This document shows, one piece after another, positions 43,971-53,029 of a stretch of DNA of 64,000 nt. The stretch's first letter is position 1. Every line of letters starts with the position of its first letter. The notes beneath the pieces were generated by a model. It had not been told where the DNA came from and did no database searches. It saw only the letters and a program-made list of their open reading frames with translations. Both the position numbers and the translations under genes were made by a program. This DNA comes from Rheinheimera sp. 4Y26 (GTDB taxonomy: Bacteria; Pseudomonadota; Gammaproteobacteria; Enterobacterales; Alteromonadaceae), in NCBI RefSeq assembly GCF_025245835.1, contig NZ_JAOBWS010000001.1, forward strand, positions 496,001-560,000, given 5' to 3'.

Positions 43971-44852
43971 ATGTTACTGAAAGCTCACTTATTTTTGCTG
44001 ATGTTTTGTTCTGGAATCTGCAGCGCTGCTGAGCTTTCTATGGTCTGGCTGGCCGACAACGATCTGCAGGCCAGCAACACACATAAAAAGCTGGCGGTGG
44101 ATGTCAATGGCTCGACCTTGCAGGTGCTGCGTCAGGGCTTGCCCGAGCTTGCAGTGAAAACCCTGGTGGTGAATACCCCCAGAGCCATGGCGTTGTTAAA
44201 GTCGGAGCCCAATGCCTGCGCCGGCAATAAAATTTTATCTGCTGACAGGTTGCAGCACGCAGTGGCCAGTCAGTTACCTCAGGTGGTTTTTCCGGGGTTC
44301 AGGCTTTTTGCCTTAAAAGATTCTGCCACAGCCGGCCTGCTGACTGAGCTGAAAAACGCCGAAGGTAAAGTGAGTGTGTCAGAGCTGCTTGAGCAAAATC
44401 ACAGCGCGCGTTTTGCCGTCGTAGGTGGACGTAAATACGGTGCGGCTTTGGATGCACTGATGCGCGATCCCAGATATCGGCAGCGTTTTTGGCAACGCCA
44501 TGCCAGCGATCTGGCCGGCGGTGTCATCCAGATGTTGCAAAGTGGCCGGGTTGAACTGTTGATTGAATATCCGAATGTGGTGCAGCACAACTTACTGAAT
44601 CAACCCAAAAAGCAACATGGCACAGCAGAACTGTTCAGCCTGCCGCTGGCCGAGTCGCCGGAAGTGTTATTGGGCCATATCTTATGTGCCAAAACGCCAC
44701 AGGGACAACAACTGCTGGCGTTACTGGAGCAGCAACTGGCGCTGGCAAGCCAGACCGAAGCTTATTTACAGGCGCATTTACAATGGTTTGATCCATCTTC
44801 CCATGCTGAAGTCAGGCGGCTTTATAACCAGGTATATGGCACCCATTTTTAA
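43971..44852 (+). CDS. Periplasmic substrate-binding-like protein (TIGR02285-like)
   Basis: 293 residues with a signal peptide ending ICSAAEL. The mature protein follows the type II binding-protein layout: an N-terminal lobe, VVNTPRAMALLKSEPNACAG, then LSADRLQHAVASQLPQVVFP and a C-terminal lobe with GRVELLIEYPNVV. This pattern fits the TIGR02285 group of unassigned extracellular solute-binding-like proteins; the family name is by motif resemblance. No transporter genes are adjacent, so it may be a sensor or scavenger. The ribosome site is weak. Confidence 0.65.
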   Translation: MLLKAHLFLLMFCSGICSAAELSMVWLADNDLQASNTHKKLAVDVNGSTLQVLRQGLPELAVKTLVVNTPRAMALLKSEPNACAGNKILSADRLQHAVASQLPQVVFPGFRLFALKDSATAGLLTELKNAEGKVSVSELLEQNHSARFAVVGGRKYGAALDALMRDPRYRQRFWQRHASDLAGGVIQMLQSGRVELLIEYPNVVQHNLLNQPKKQHGTAELFSLPLAESPEVLLGHILCAKTPQGQQLLALLEQQLALASQTEAYLQAHLQWFDPSSHAEVRRLYNQVYGTHF

Positions 44853-45059
44853 GCGGCGCCGACTGTTGATTTGGCGATTTTTCCCGCCGTTACTCTCTGC
44901 GTAAAAATGACCTCTTTACGATAAAACGCCAGGCGCGGACGACCAATTACCGCTCGTCACAATTGGTTGCAATTTATCTTCCGCTTGTCCCAACCTTTAC
45001 TGGGAATTCAACGACAACTGCATATACTCCGGCCATTCGCTTTCTGGAACCACTTAGTG

Positions 45060-48000
45060 ATGAACCTGACCCGTGCCAGTTGTAAAAACCCGGCCGCCAC
45101 TGTCGTGGTGGTTATTCTGATCCTGTTATTTGGTTTGCTGGCCATGGCAAAACTGCCGGTGCAGTTGCTGCCTGATTTAGACAGACCACAAATATTTATT
45201 AACAATGGCTGGCGGGCAGCAGCACCGCAGGAAATGGAAGCCACCATTATTGAGCCGCAGGAAAACACCTTACGTAATGTGCCTGGTGTGGTGGAAATCC
45301 AGAGTAATGTTGGCCCTGGTTTTGGCTCTATTGCCCTCACCTTTGAAGTGGGGCAGGACATGCAGCGCGCTATGCTGGATGTGATCAACGCGCTGAATCA
45401 GGCGCCGCCAAGACCCAGAGAAGCGGCCGAGCCGGTGATCAACGTAGGCAGTGGCCGCGGTAATGTGGCTTCTATTCTGATCAAACAAATGGCACCCGAT
45501 GCGCCGGATGACTTCAGCCCTTATTTAAAACTGATCCGCGATAACGTTGGCCCCAGATTGCGGGCTATTTCCGGTGTATCCAATGTAGAGCTGGCGTCTG
45601 ACTTGCCCAAAGAGCTGCATATCACTTTTGACCCTTACAAAATGGCCGCCCTTGGCATCAGCATTGAACAGATTCAGCAAAGTATTAACCGCAGCAGCAA
45701 TGTGTCCGGTGGTTTTGCTGAAGTAGGGCGTCGCCAGTACACAGTGCGTTTTGAAGGCCAGTTTGATGCACAAAGTTATGGCCGGATGATTATTTCCTAC
45801 AACCAGGGCCGGCCTGTGTATCTGGCAGAAATTGCCCAGGTGGAAGTGGGTTACCCTGAAGTGCCGGGTTTTACCAAAAGAAATGGTTTACCTGCTTATT
45901 ATCTGACGCTGGAACGTGGCGAAAACTCCAACACTGTGGCCATTCTGGATGAAGTGAATAAGGCCATTACCGAGCTAAACCGCGATGTGCTCGCCGCCAA
46001 AGGGCTGGAAATGGAGCTCAGTTTTGACGCATCAGTGCATATCCGCCGCGCTATTGCGCTGGTGAACTCGAATTTATGGCTGGGGGTGGCGCTGAGTTTA
46101 CTGATCCTGTTTGCGTTTTTACGCGGGGTTAAAGCCACCCTGCTGATTGGCCTGAGCATACCGATTTGTTTGCTGGTGGCTTTTATGATGTTGCAGGCTT
46201 TTGGCCGCAGTTTAAATGTGGTGTCGCTGGCCGGTCTGGCCTTTGCCGTTGGCATGGTGCTGGATGCATCCATCATAGTGCAGGAAAACATAGTGCGGTT
46301 GCAGCAGCAAGGCATGGCATTGCTGCAGGCGATTAAAAAAGGCACGGCTCAGGTTAAAGGAGCGTTATTTGCCTCCACTGTCACTACAGTGGCCATTTTC
46401 CTGCCGGTGCTTTTTATGCAAGGGGTGGAAGGTCAGTTGTTTTATGATTTGGCGCTGACGCTGGCGGTGGCAGTGTCCGCTTCGATGCTGGTGGCGCTGA
46501 CGGTGATCCCGGTGGCCTCTATGTTGTGGTTTAAACGGCTGGATGCCAAACCAGATCCGTTATTGCCGCTATGGCAATGGCTCAGTGACAAAGTGATTTT
46601 ATGCACTGGCTCTTTCAAAAAAGCACTGGGCTGGACCTTGCTGCTGGTGCCGGGCAGTTTATTGCTGATTTATCTGCTGCTGCCCAAAGCCGACTTTTTA
46701 CCTCAGGCCAATTCAGACGGTATTTTTACCGGTTTTAGCCTGCCACCCGGTGGCAATATCAAAGTGTTGGAGCAGGAAATTGGCCAGCTGTTGGTGCAAA
46801 GGTTAAAACCTTATTATCAGGACAAAAAATATCCGGCCATTAAAGGCTATAACATGTCGATGTTTCCGGCTTTTAACGTGTTGTTTATCTACCCGGAAGA
46901 CCCCCGTGCTGTTGACGATATGCTCACTTTATTGCGCACCGAAATTTTAAAAGACTTGCCCGACACTACCTCTTTTAGCTTCCGGGCTTCCTTGCTGAAC
47001 TTTGGTTTTAATTCGGGTCGTGAGTTGTATCTTGATTTTCAGGGCCCTGACAGCGAATTGCTGATGCAACAAGCGGCCGCTGCTATGGCGCTGGTGCAGG
47101 ACAAAATTCCGGGTGCCAATGTGCAGGCACAACCTGGTCTGGCGCAAAATCAGCCGGAACTGAAAATTTTGCCCGATGAAATGAATATTGCCAAAGCCGG
47201 TGTCGACCGTTTTACCGTGGCCAATGCGGTGCGTGCCATGACAGACGGTGTGTATGTTGGCGAGCAGTTTGACGGCAACGAACGGATGGATATTATTCTG
47301 CGCGCTATTCCCTGGACCACACCCGAGCAACTGCAGGCGATGCCGCTTTACACCAGTCAGGCCGGGGTGCAAACCATAGGTCAGCTCACCAGTTTGCAAC
47401 GTACAGTGGGGCCAACCAATTTGCTTCGGGTAAACGGCCTTCGTACTGTCAGTTTACAAATCAGCCCGCCGGCCGACATGGCGCTGTCTGATGTGATGGC
47501 CACTTTGCAGCAGGACATAGTGCTGCCGCTGCGCCAGCAGCTGGGTGATGACTTAACCATTGGCTTTCGGGGTAGTGCCGACAGGCTGCAGGCTGCGATC
47601 AGCACTATGGCGCTGAACTTTACTATTGCGGTGTTTATCCTGTTTTTGCTGATGGCGGCCTTGTTTAAATCCGTCAAAGCCAGTTTGCTGGTGGTGCTGA
47701 CCATGCCGATGTCGTTATTAGGTGGCGTGGTTGCATTAAAACTGTTGAATTTGGTTACCTTTCAGGCGCTGGATTTACTGACGATGATAGGTTTTATCAT
47801 TCTGCTGGGGTTAGTGGTCAACAACGCTATTTTGCTGGTGGAACAATACCGCGACAGCCAGGCCAGTGGCTTCACCCCGGCCCAGGCCATTCGTGAGGCG
47901 GTGCAAGTGCGGGCCAGACCTATTTATATGAGCACCCTGACCAGTATTTTTGGCATGTTGCCACTGATGCTGGTGCCAGGTGTTGGCAGTGAAATTTACC

Positions 48001-48149
48001 GGGGGCTTGCCACTGTGATAGTGGGCGGCATGACCTTTAGTGCCATCTTTACCTTAATTCTGATGCCTGCGCTGCTGTATTTAAGCAGCTGGCAGCGCAG
48101 CAGCACCCCAGTTACTGCAACAGGAGCGATGCAACATGTTTGTGAATAA
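45060..48149 (+). CDS. RND-family efflux permease (HAE1/AcrB-like)
   Basis: 1029-residue inner-membrane proton-driven exporter. It begins MNLTRASCKNPAATVVVVIL with helix 1, then two large periplasmic loops (after helices 1 and 7) and twelve helices in all. Conserved segments include VAFMMLQAFGRSLNVVSLAG, FAVGMVLDASIIVQENIVR and, in the second half, GFIILLGLVVNNAILLVEQY with the GMLPLMLVPG helix; the proton-relay acid in VGMVLDAS is present. An in-frame start 93 bases upstream is possible but adds an atypical N terminus. The adaptor gene follows, overlapping by 14 bases. No outer-membrane channel gene is adjacent. Confidence 0.92.
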   Translation: MNLTRASCKNPAATVVVVILILLFGLLAMAKLPVQLLPDLDRPQIFINNGWRAAAPQEMEATIIEPQENTLRNVPGVVEIQSNVGPGFGSIALTFEVGQDMQRAMLDVINALNQAPPRPREAAEPVINVGSGRGNVASILIKQMAPDAPDDFSPYLKLIRDNVGPRLRAISGVSNVELASDLPKELHITFDPYKMAALGISIEQIQQSINRSSNVSGGFAEVGRRQYTVRFEGQFDAQSYGRMIISYNQGRPVYLAEIAQVEVGYPEVPGFTKRNGLPAYYLTLERGENSNTVAILDEVNKAITELNRDVLAAKGLEMELSFDASVHIRRAIALVNSNLWLGVALSLLILFAFLRGVKATLLIGLSIPICLLVAFMMLQAFGRSLNVVSLAGLAFAVGMVLDASIIVQENIVRLQQQGMALLQAIKKGTAQVKGALFASTVTTVAIFLPVLFMQGVEGQLFYDLALTLAVAVSASMLVALTVIPVASMLWFKRLDAKPDPLLPLWQWLSDKVILCTGSFKKALGWTLLLVPGSLLLIYLLLPKADFLPQANSDGIFTGFSLPPGGNIKVLEQEIGQLLVQRLKPYYQDKKYPAIKGYNMSMFPAFNVLFIYPEDPRAVDDMLTLLRTEILKDLPDTTSFSFRASLLNFGFNSGRELYLDFQGPDSELLMQQAAAAMALVQDKIPGANVQAQPGLAQNQPELKILPDEMNIAKAGVDRFTVANAVRAMTDGVYVGEQFDGNERMDIILRAIPWTTPEQLQAMPLYTSQAGVQTIGQLTSLQRTVGPTNLLRVNGLRTVSLQISPPADMALSDVMATLQQDIVLPLRQQLGDDLTIGFRGSADRLQAAISTMALNFTIAVFILFLLMAALFKSVKASLLVVLTMPMSLLGGVVALKLLNLVTFQALDLLTMIGFIILLGLVVNNAILLVEQYRDSQASGFTPAQAIREAVQVRARPIYMSTLTSIFGMLPLMLVPGVGSEIYRGLATVIVGGMTFSAIFTLILMPALLYLSSWQRSSTPVTATGAMQHVCE

Positions 48150-49311
48150 CCGGACCTTGTCCAACAGCAAAGCGCGGCCACAAGGTTTAAGCCGCAACTG
48201 GCATATCAGGCTCTTTGGCATGTTATTGCTGGCCGGTGGTTTTGCCGGTTCACTGCAGGCCAATGAAACAGCGGCAAAAGTGGTCAGTGTGGCGCCGGTG
48301 CAAAGCCAGATGATCAGCCCGCAAATGATGGTGTCGGGTCAGGTGTACAGCCGTTATCAGTCGAACTTAAGTGCCGGCGTGGATGGCCGGCTGGAATGGA
48401 TAGCCGAAGCAGGGCAACAGGTGGCGCAAGGGGATGTGCTGGCCAAGCTGGACCCCACGCCTTTAACTCTGCGCAAAAACGAGCTGCAGGCACAGCTGAA
48501 AAGATCACAAATTAATGCGGCCAGGCTGGATAAAGAGCTGGCGCGGTTAACAACACTGGTGGCCAAACAGCTGATTTCGCAAACTCAGTTGGATCAAGTG
48601 CAGGCAGACCGTGATTTGGCGCTGGCCGATGTGGAGCTCAACCGTGCTTCGCTGGCGCAGGTGCAGGATCAACTAAACCGGGCAGTGGTGACAGCACCTT
48701 TTGCCGGTGTGGTTAGTCAGCGTCATCATCAAAAAGGTGAAGAAGTCAGTCGCAGCGAAACTTTATTGCAACTGGTGAGCCTGACCGATCTGGAAGTGCG
48801 GGTCTTTGCCCCTTTAGCTTATGCCGCTTTTATTCAGCCGGGCCAGCAATTACAGGTGTATCAGCAGCAAGGGCAAACGCAGTTGCAGTTAAGTTCAGTG
48901 ATCCCGGTGTCTGACGTACGTTCCCAAACTTTTGAAGCCAGACTGGCGGTAACTGCGGCCGATGCCAACAACTTTTCGGTGGGCCAGCTGGTCAGCGTGG
49001 CCTTGCCAACCGCCAGTGCCAGCTTAAGCACTGTGGTGCATCGTGATGCTTTGGTGCTGGGTAAACAACAACATGCGGTATTTTTGGTGCAAGAAACCAA
49101 AGAAGGTGGCCCACAGGTCAAACGGCTGACGGTGGAGCTGGGTCAGGGCCAGGGCGAATGGTTACAGGTCAAGGCTGCAGTGAAACCCGGTGACCAGCTG
49201 GTGGTGCGTGGTGCCGACACCCTCAAAGATGGTGACAAAGTGCGGGTACTCAGTGAAGCCGAATTTGCGCTGGCAAAAAGCAAAACCCCGACTGACACTG
49301 TGGCTTTGTAA
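48136..49311 (+). CDS. RND efflux periplasmic adaptor (membrane fusion protein)
   Basis: 391 residues. An N-terminal hydrophobic segment near residues 26-42 anchors or exports it; then biotinyl-lipoyl half-motif GRLEWIAEAGQQVAQGDVLAKLDP, an alpha-helical hairpin (LTLRKNELQAQLKRSQINAA...), the second lipoyl half AVVTAPFAGVVSQRHHQKGEEV, a beta-barrel and a membrane-proximal domain. It bridges the pump with an outer-membrane channel of the TolC type. Being downstream of the pump gene is the reverse of the usual order. Confidence 0.9.
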   Translation: MFVNNRTLSNSKARPQGLSRNWHIRLFGMLLLAGGFAGSLQANETAAKVVSVAPVQSQMISPQMMVSGQVYSRYQSNLSAGVDGRLEWIAEAGQQVAQGDVLAKLDPTPLTLRKNELQAQLKRSQINAARLDKELARLTTLVAKQLISQTQLDQVQADRDLALADVELNRASLAQVQDQLNRAVVTAPFAGVVSQRHHQKGEEVSRSETLLQLVSLTDLEVRVFAPLAYAAFIQPGQQLQVYQQQGQTQLQLSSVIPVSDVRSQTFEARLAVTAADANNFSVGQLVSVALPTASASLSTVVHRDALVLGKQQHAVFLVQETKEGGPQVKRLTVELGQGQGEWLQVKAAVKPGDQLVVRGADTLKDGDKVRVLSEAEFALAKSKTPTDTVAL

Positions 49312-49323
49312 AAAAGCCACAGT
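49297..49323. other. 11-bp perfect hairpin containing the adaptor stop codon
   Basis: ACTGTGGCTTT-GTAAA-AAAGCCACAGT. The TAA stop lies in the loop. It sits between convergent genes and may act as a transcription or RNA-end signal on either strand, although the T-run is short. Confidence 0.65.
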
Positions 49324-49332
49324 CATTATTTA

Positions 49333-50493
49333 TTAAAGATTCTGAGGCTGTTCAAGGTTCGGTGTTGTGATGGCGGTGCCTATGGCATCAGGTTCTGATG
49401 CAAATGAACTAAAAGCCAGTTGCAGCGCTGAGCTGGCCTGTACACAGCAGCTTAAGATCTCATGCTCCGCCACGCTAAACTCCGGCGCCAGCACGGTTTT
49501 GCACTGACCCGACTTTAAGGTCAGCCGGCATTGGCCGCAGGAGCCACCGCGACAGTCATAAGGCACAGCGATGCCAGAACCAAGCAGGGCGTCTAACACT
49601 GAAGGGTAACCCGCACTCTGGGCGCTTCGACCTTCCAATTCAATGAGATGATTTTCTGTGCTTTGTGCTGCTTTAAAAAGCTCGTAATAACAATGTTTTA
49701 CACCAGAAGCCTGCAGTTGCTGCGAAAGTTCGCTGACCATTTTTGCATTGGCACAAAGATAAAATTCTGCATTTGCCGCCGTATGTGCCAGCAATAAAGG
49801 TGCATCAATGCGGCCCCGCCGTCCTTGCCAATCTGCGCTGGCCTGGCTTAACACAGGTATAAAATCCAGGCCGGGCAAGCGGCGCAGCATAGGCCACAAG
49901 GCTAAATCTGCTTCGGTTCTGGCCTGCAACCACAATTGCACAGCCCGTCGTTGGCGCAGCAGCTGCCATAACATCGCCAGTAGTGGCGTAATGCCAATAC
50001 CACCTGCCACCAGCACCACAGGGCGTTGTGCTTGTGGCCAGAGCCTGGCTTTGAGCCTGCTCAACAAGGATTGGTGCAAGATAAAGTGCCCTTTGGGAGC
50101 ACTACATAGCAGACGATCGCCAACCCTAAGATCTGACCACAAGGCCCGGCTTAACCGCCCGTCCGGTTCTGCTTTCACCGCCAACTGATAATAACGCCGC
50201 TGACTGCAGTCGCTTGTGATTGAATAAGCCCGGCTGACTTTATTGCCTTTTAGATCTGGGGCTTGCAGCAACAAATGCTGGCCGGCTTTGGCTTTGGGCA
50301 ACAGTTTTCCTTGAGGGTGGCGCAACCAGATTTTGACAATCTTGCCCTGACGCCGCAGCCGGTATACCTGTAACTGCTGGCGGTATTGTGCCTGTTGTTG
50401 CCGTTGGCGGCGAAGCCAGGAGTGCAGCAGACTGTAACTTAAATAACAGCTTAATAAGACAATACACAGATATAACGGCAGTTGGGCAGGCAT
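49333..50493 (-). CDS. Membrane-anchored ferredoxin-type flavoreductase with C-terminal 2Fe-2S domain
   Basis: 386 residues: an N-terminal transmembrane segment (LYLCIVLLSCYLSYSLLHSW), an FAD domain (RAYSITSDCSQRRYYQLAVK), an NAD(P)H domain (VVLVAGGIGITPLLAMLWQL) and a C-terminal plant-type ferredoxin domain (YDCRGGSCGQCRL with a fourth Cys in ILSCCVQ). The order matches Hcr/vanillate-demethylase-type reductases. The electron acceptor is unknown. A Fur box 56 bases upstream suggests induction in low iron, so a role in ferric reduction or siderophore iron release is inferred. Confidence 0.82.
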   Translation of the reverse strand: MPAQLPLYLCIVLLSCYLSYSLLHSWLRRQRQQQAQYRQQLQVYRLRRQGKIVKIWLRHPQGKLLPKAKAGQHLLLQAPDLKGNKVSRAYSITSDCSQRRYYQLAVKAEPDGRLSRALWSDLRVGDRLLCSAPKGHFILHQSLLSRLKARLWPQAQRPVVLVAGGIGITPLLAMLWQLLRQRRAVQLWLQARTEADLALWPMLRRLPGLDFIPVLSQASADWQGRRGRIDAPLLLAHTAANAEFYLCANAKMVSELSQQLQASGVKHCYYELFKAAQSTENHLIELEGRSAQSAGYPSVLDALLGSGIAVPYDCRGGSCGQCRLTLKSGQCKTVLAPEFSVAEHEILSCCVQASSALQLAFSSFASEPDAIGTAITTPNLEQPQNL

Positions 50494-50548
50494 AAGGATC
50501 CCCAGAAAAATACCGGGTTATTTTATCTGATAGCGGCAATATTGCAAT

Positions 50549-50563
50549 TGAGAATTGTTATCA
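50549..50563. promoter_or_regulatory. Fur box
   Basis: TGAGAATTGTTATCA matches 12 of 14 defined positions of the 7-1-7 Fur consensus TGATAATNATTATCA. It lies 56 bases upstream of the flavoreductase ATG, where a promoter would be. Confidence 0.7.
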
Positions 50564-50572
50564 TCTTTTGGT

Positions 50573-50588
50573 GTGAGTGCTTACTCAC
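50573..50588. promoter_or_regulatory. Inverted repeat next to the Fur box
   Basis: GTGAGT-GCTT-ACTCAC, a perfect 6-bp inverted repeat 10 bases beyond the Fur box. It could be an operator for a second regulator; no binding protein can be named. Confidence 0.45.
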
Positions 50589-51212
50589 TCTGTACGCTCT
50601 GATTTGATTGGTTTTTAGCGTCTGGTTTTGGATTAATGCGCTTTGCGCTCACCGCATTTTTAGATAATCACAACATGCATTCATCACAGAGCTCAGCTGA
50701 TCCCAGAGATTGACAACAACACTCTTTGTGTTGAGTTACCACTGTGTAGTTCTGCAGTTGCCAGGGATGTGGATCTTCGCAGCGGACAACTGCGGGATCT
50801 GCGGTTTTGTCTAAACACAATACTGTCTTGGGCAGCATCTGAAAACTTCAACGCAATCTTATTGATTTAATTAAATTTATTGATCCGGATTTGATCGTCG
50901 ATCTGCATAATCAGCGCGCTGAATCAGTTGGCATAAAGCTTTGCCGCTAGTCGCTCAGCCTGTCCTCCTGGCGCATCAGCTCTGTAATTTTAGCCTGAGG
51001 CTTCACCCCGGCTTTGCTGTTTTGCCGATACCGCCCGTCGGATCCAACAGCTGATTTTCTGCGGCTGATTGCGGCTCTGATCAATCGGGTTACGCGAGAC
51101 TTTTCTCGTGCTGATCGCCAATCTGCACCACTTTTTCCCACTTTTTTTGTCAGTTCAGCGCTAAGCCGCGTCGTTATTGGATCTTTATCGATCACTGAAG
51201 TGGGGTTTTACC

Positions 51213-51240
51213 TTGACAATGCTGAATTCTGCGCCATAAA
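51213..51240 (+). promoter_or_regulatory. Candidate mraZ promoter
   Basis: A perfect TTGACA at 51213 with CATAAA 16 bases downstream (51235-51240). Transcription would start just before the MraZ boxes. Confidence 0.5.
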
Positions 51241-51250
51241 CTGTATCATT

Positions 51251-51274
51251 GTGGAGATTAGTGGGTAATTGTGG
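51251..51274 (+). promoter_or_regulatory. MraZ operator, three GTGG boxes at 10-bp period
   Basis: GTGG occurs at 51251, 51261 and 51271, exactly 10 bases apart, with a fourth at 51302. In E. coli MraZ represses its own operon by binding such direct repeats (TGGGN boxes with about 5-base spacers) near the promoter. Confidence 0.8.
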
Positions 51275-51312
51275 ATCTTTTCAGGATCTAATTACAACAA
51301 AGTGGGATCAAC

Positions 51313-51783
51313 ATGTTTCGTGGATCATTTGCTCTGAGCCTGGATGACAAAGGCCGGTTGACGCTGCCAACGCGTTACCGCGATAGCCTTTTGTCTGAAA
51401 ACGGCGGTGCGCTGATCTGCACTATCGATCACAAAGATCCCTGCCTGCTGCTGTACCCGCTGTCTGAGTGGGAAGAAATTGAAGAAAAGCTGAAAAAGCT
51501 GTCGAGCTTTAATCCACAGGAACAACGTCTGAAACGGTTGTTATTGGGCCATGCCACAGACTGTGACATGGACAAAAACGGCCGCATTTTATTACCCGCC
51601 ACCTTGCGTGAACATGCCCATTTAACCAAAAGCCTGCGTTTGGTAGGCCAGCTGAATAAATTTGAAATTTGGGATGAAGAAACCTGGCACCGCCGGGTGG
51701 CCGAAGACATGGCAGTTGAGCAGGAAATGGCAATTGCCGGTGATGCTGAACTGTCAGAACGATTACAGGATTTGTCATTGTGA
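51313..51783 (+). CDS. mraZ: Transcriptional regulator MraZ
   Basis: 156 residues with the two tandem AbrB-like MraZ half-domains: [20 protein letters not shown] at the start and [20 protein letters not shown] from about residue 77. Ring-forming DNA-binding protein and repressor of its own operon. The predicted operator lies 40-60 bases upstream. Its stop overlaps the GTG start of rsmH (GTGA). Confidence 0.96.
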   Translation: MFRGSFALSLDDKGRLTLPTRYRDSLLSENGGALICTIDHKDPCLLLYPLSEWEEIEEKLKKLSSFNPQEQRLKRLLLGHATDCDMDKNGRILLPATLREHAHLTKSLRLVGQLNKFEIWDEETWHRRVAEDMAVEQEMAIAGDAELSERLQDLSL

Positions 51784-52724
51784 GCAATCAGCAAGCCCAT
51801 ATTTCCGTCTTGCTGCATGAAGCAATTGACGGTCTGAACATTCAAGCCGATGGCATCTATCTGGATGGCACTTTTGGCAGGGGAGGGCACAGCAGTGTCA
51901 TCCTGAGCAAATTGTCGGATAAAGGCCGGTTATATGCGATAGACCGTGACCCACAAGCCATTGCTGCTGCAGAAAAGTTTGCAGATGACAAACGTTTTCA
52001 TATCAGCCACACCGCTTTTTCTGAACTGGCTGCTGTGGCCGAGCAACAAGGCATCAGCGGTCAGGTTGACGGTATTTTGCTGGATTTAGGGGTGTCGTCA
52101 CCACAGCTGGATGATGCCGACCGTGGTTTTAGCTTTATGCGTGATGGTCCACTGGATATGCGGATGGATCCAACGTCCGGTATTTCCGCCGCTGACTGGC
52201 TGGCTAAAGCCGATGTGGAAGACATTACTTTTGTGCTGCGTGAGTACGGCGAAGAAAAATTCGCCTGGAAAATCGCCAACGCTATTGTCAATAGCCGCGA
52301 CACTCAACCGTTAAAACGCACCAGCGAGCTGGCTGCTTTGATAGCAGCCACAGCGCCGAAAAGTTTTAAAGAGAAAAAACACCCGGCAACCCGCAGTTTT
52401 CAGGCTATCCGCATTTATATCAACAGCGAGCTGGAGCAGGTAAAAACTGCGCTGGACGCTGCGCTTGCGGTATTAAAACCAGGTGGACGCCTGGCGGTCA
52501 TCAGTTTCCATTCGCTGGAAGACAGGTTAGTAAAACAATTTATGCGTCAGCACAGCAAACCGGCACCTGTGCCTAAAGGTTTGCCGCTGACTGAAGATCA
52601 GCTGCGTCAGCATTTGCCGCTGAAACTGATTGGCAAAGCCATTATGCCTTCTGATGCCGAACTGGCTGTGAATCCAAGAGCACGCAGTGCCGTGCTGCGT
52701 ATTGCGGAGAAACAGGCCAAATGA
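51780..52724 (+). CDS. rsmH: 16S rRNA (cytosine1402-N4)-methyltransferase RsmH
   Basis: 314 residues, GTG start. [46 protein letters not shown] and [20 protein letters not shown] are the RsmH/MraW signatures. It N4-methylates C1402, the nucleotide also 2'-O-methylated by RsmI. Second gene of the dcw cluster; overlaps ftsL by 4 bases. Confidence 0.97.
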   Translation: MSNQQAHISVLLHEAIDGLNIQADGIYLDGTFGRGGHSSVILSKLSDKGRLYAIDRDPQAIAAAEKFADDKRFHISHTAFSELAAVAEQQGISGQVDGILLDLGVSSPQLDDADRGFSFMRDGPLDMRMDPTSGISAADWLAKADVEDITFVLREYGEEKFAWKIANAIVNSRDTQPLKRTSELAALIAATAPKSFKEKKHPATRSFQAIRIYINSELEQVKTALDAALAVLKPGGRLAVISFHSLEDRLVKQFMRQHSKPAPVPKGLPLTEDQLRQHLPLKLIGKAIMPSDAELAVNPRARSAVLRIAEKQAK

Positions 52725-53029
52725 GCAGCATCAAATTAAACAAACTGATAGTGCAGGATATTGCCAACCACAAACTGGTGCTGGTGATGTTAGTGCTCTG
52801 CATAGGTTCGGCGCTGGCTGTGGTGGAATTTACTCACCTGAACCGTCAGCTGACCATCAATCAGGACAAGTTATTTCAACAACGTGATGCGCTGGAAATG
52901 GAATGGCGCAATTTACTGGTAGAACAGCGGGCTTTGTCTGAACACAGCCGGGTTGAAGAGCTGGCACAACAGCAGCTCCAGATGGTTCGACCATTGGGTC
53001 AGCAGGATATAGTGGTAAACGAACCATGA
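52721..53029 (+). CDS. ftsL: Cell division protein FtsL
   Basis: 102 residues: a short cytoplasmic end, one transmembrane helix ([19 protein letters not shown]) and a periplasmic coiled coil with heptad Leu/Gln ([20 protein letters not shown]). The divisome FtsQLB complex member that helps activate FtsWI. Recognised by position between rsmH and ftsI, and by architecture. ATGA overlaps at both ends. Confidence 0.93.
   Translation: MSSIKLNKLIVQDIANHKLVLVMLVLCIGSALAVVEFTHLNRQLTINQDKLFQQRDALEMEWRNLLVEQRALSEHSRVEELAQQQLQMVRPLGQQDIVVNEP

Larger units (their letters stand above)
50699..51326. promoter_or_regulatory. GATC-rich leader of the mra/dcw cluster
   Basis: About 630 bases hold fifteen GATC sites, against two to three expected by chance; the last ones run into mraZ. 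No DnaA box or credible gene is present between the flavoreductase and mraZ (50494-51312). If the host has Dam, this would be a strong SeqA/Dam target. Confidence 0.55.

Noticed and set aside
43778-44032. Open frame of 84 codons before the binding-protein gene
   Set aside because: Overlaps the signal-peptide start of the real gene in another frame and has no ribosome site.
51014-51268. Open frame of 84 codons upstream of mraZ
   Set aside because: It runs through the promoter and MraZ boxes, has no ribosome site and an unlikely composition.
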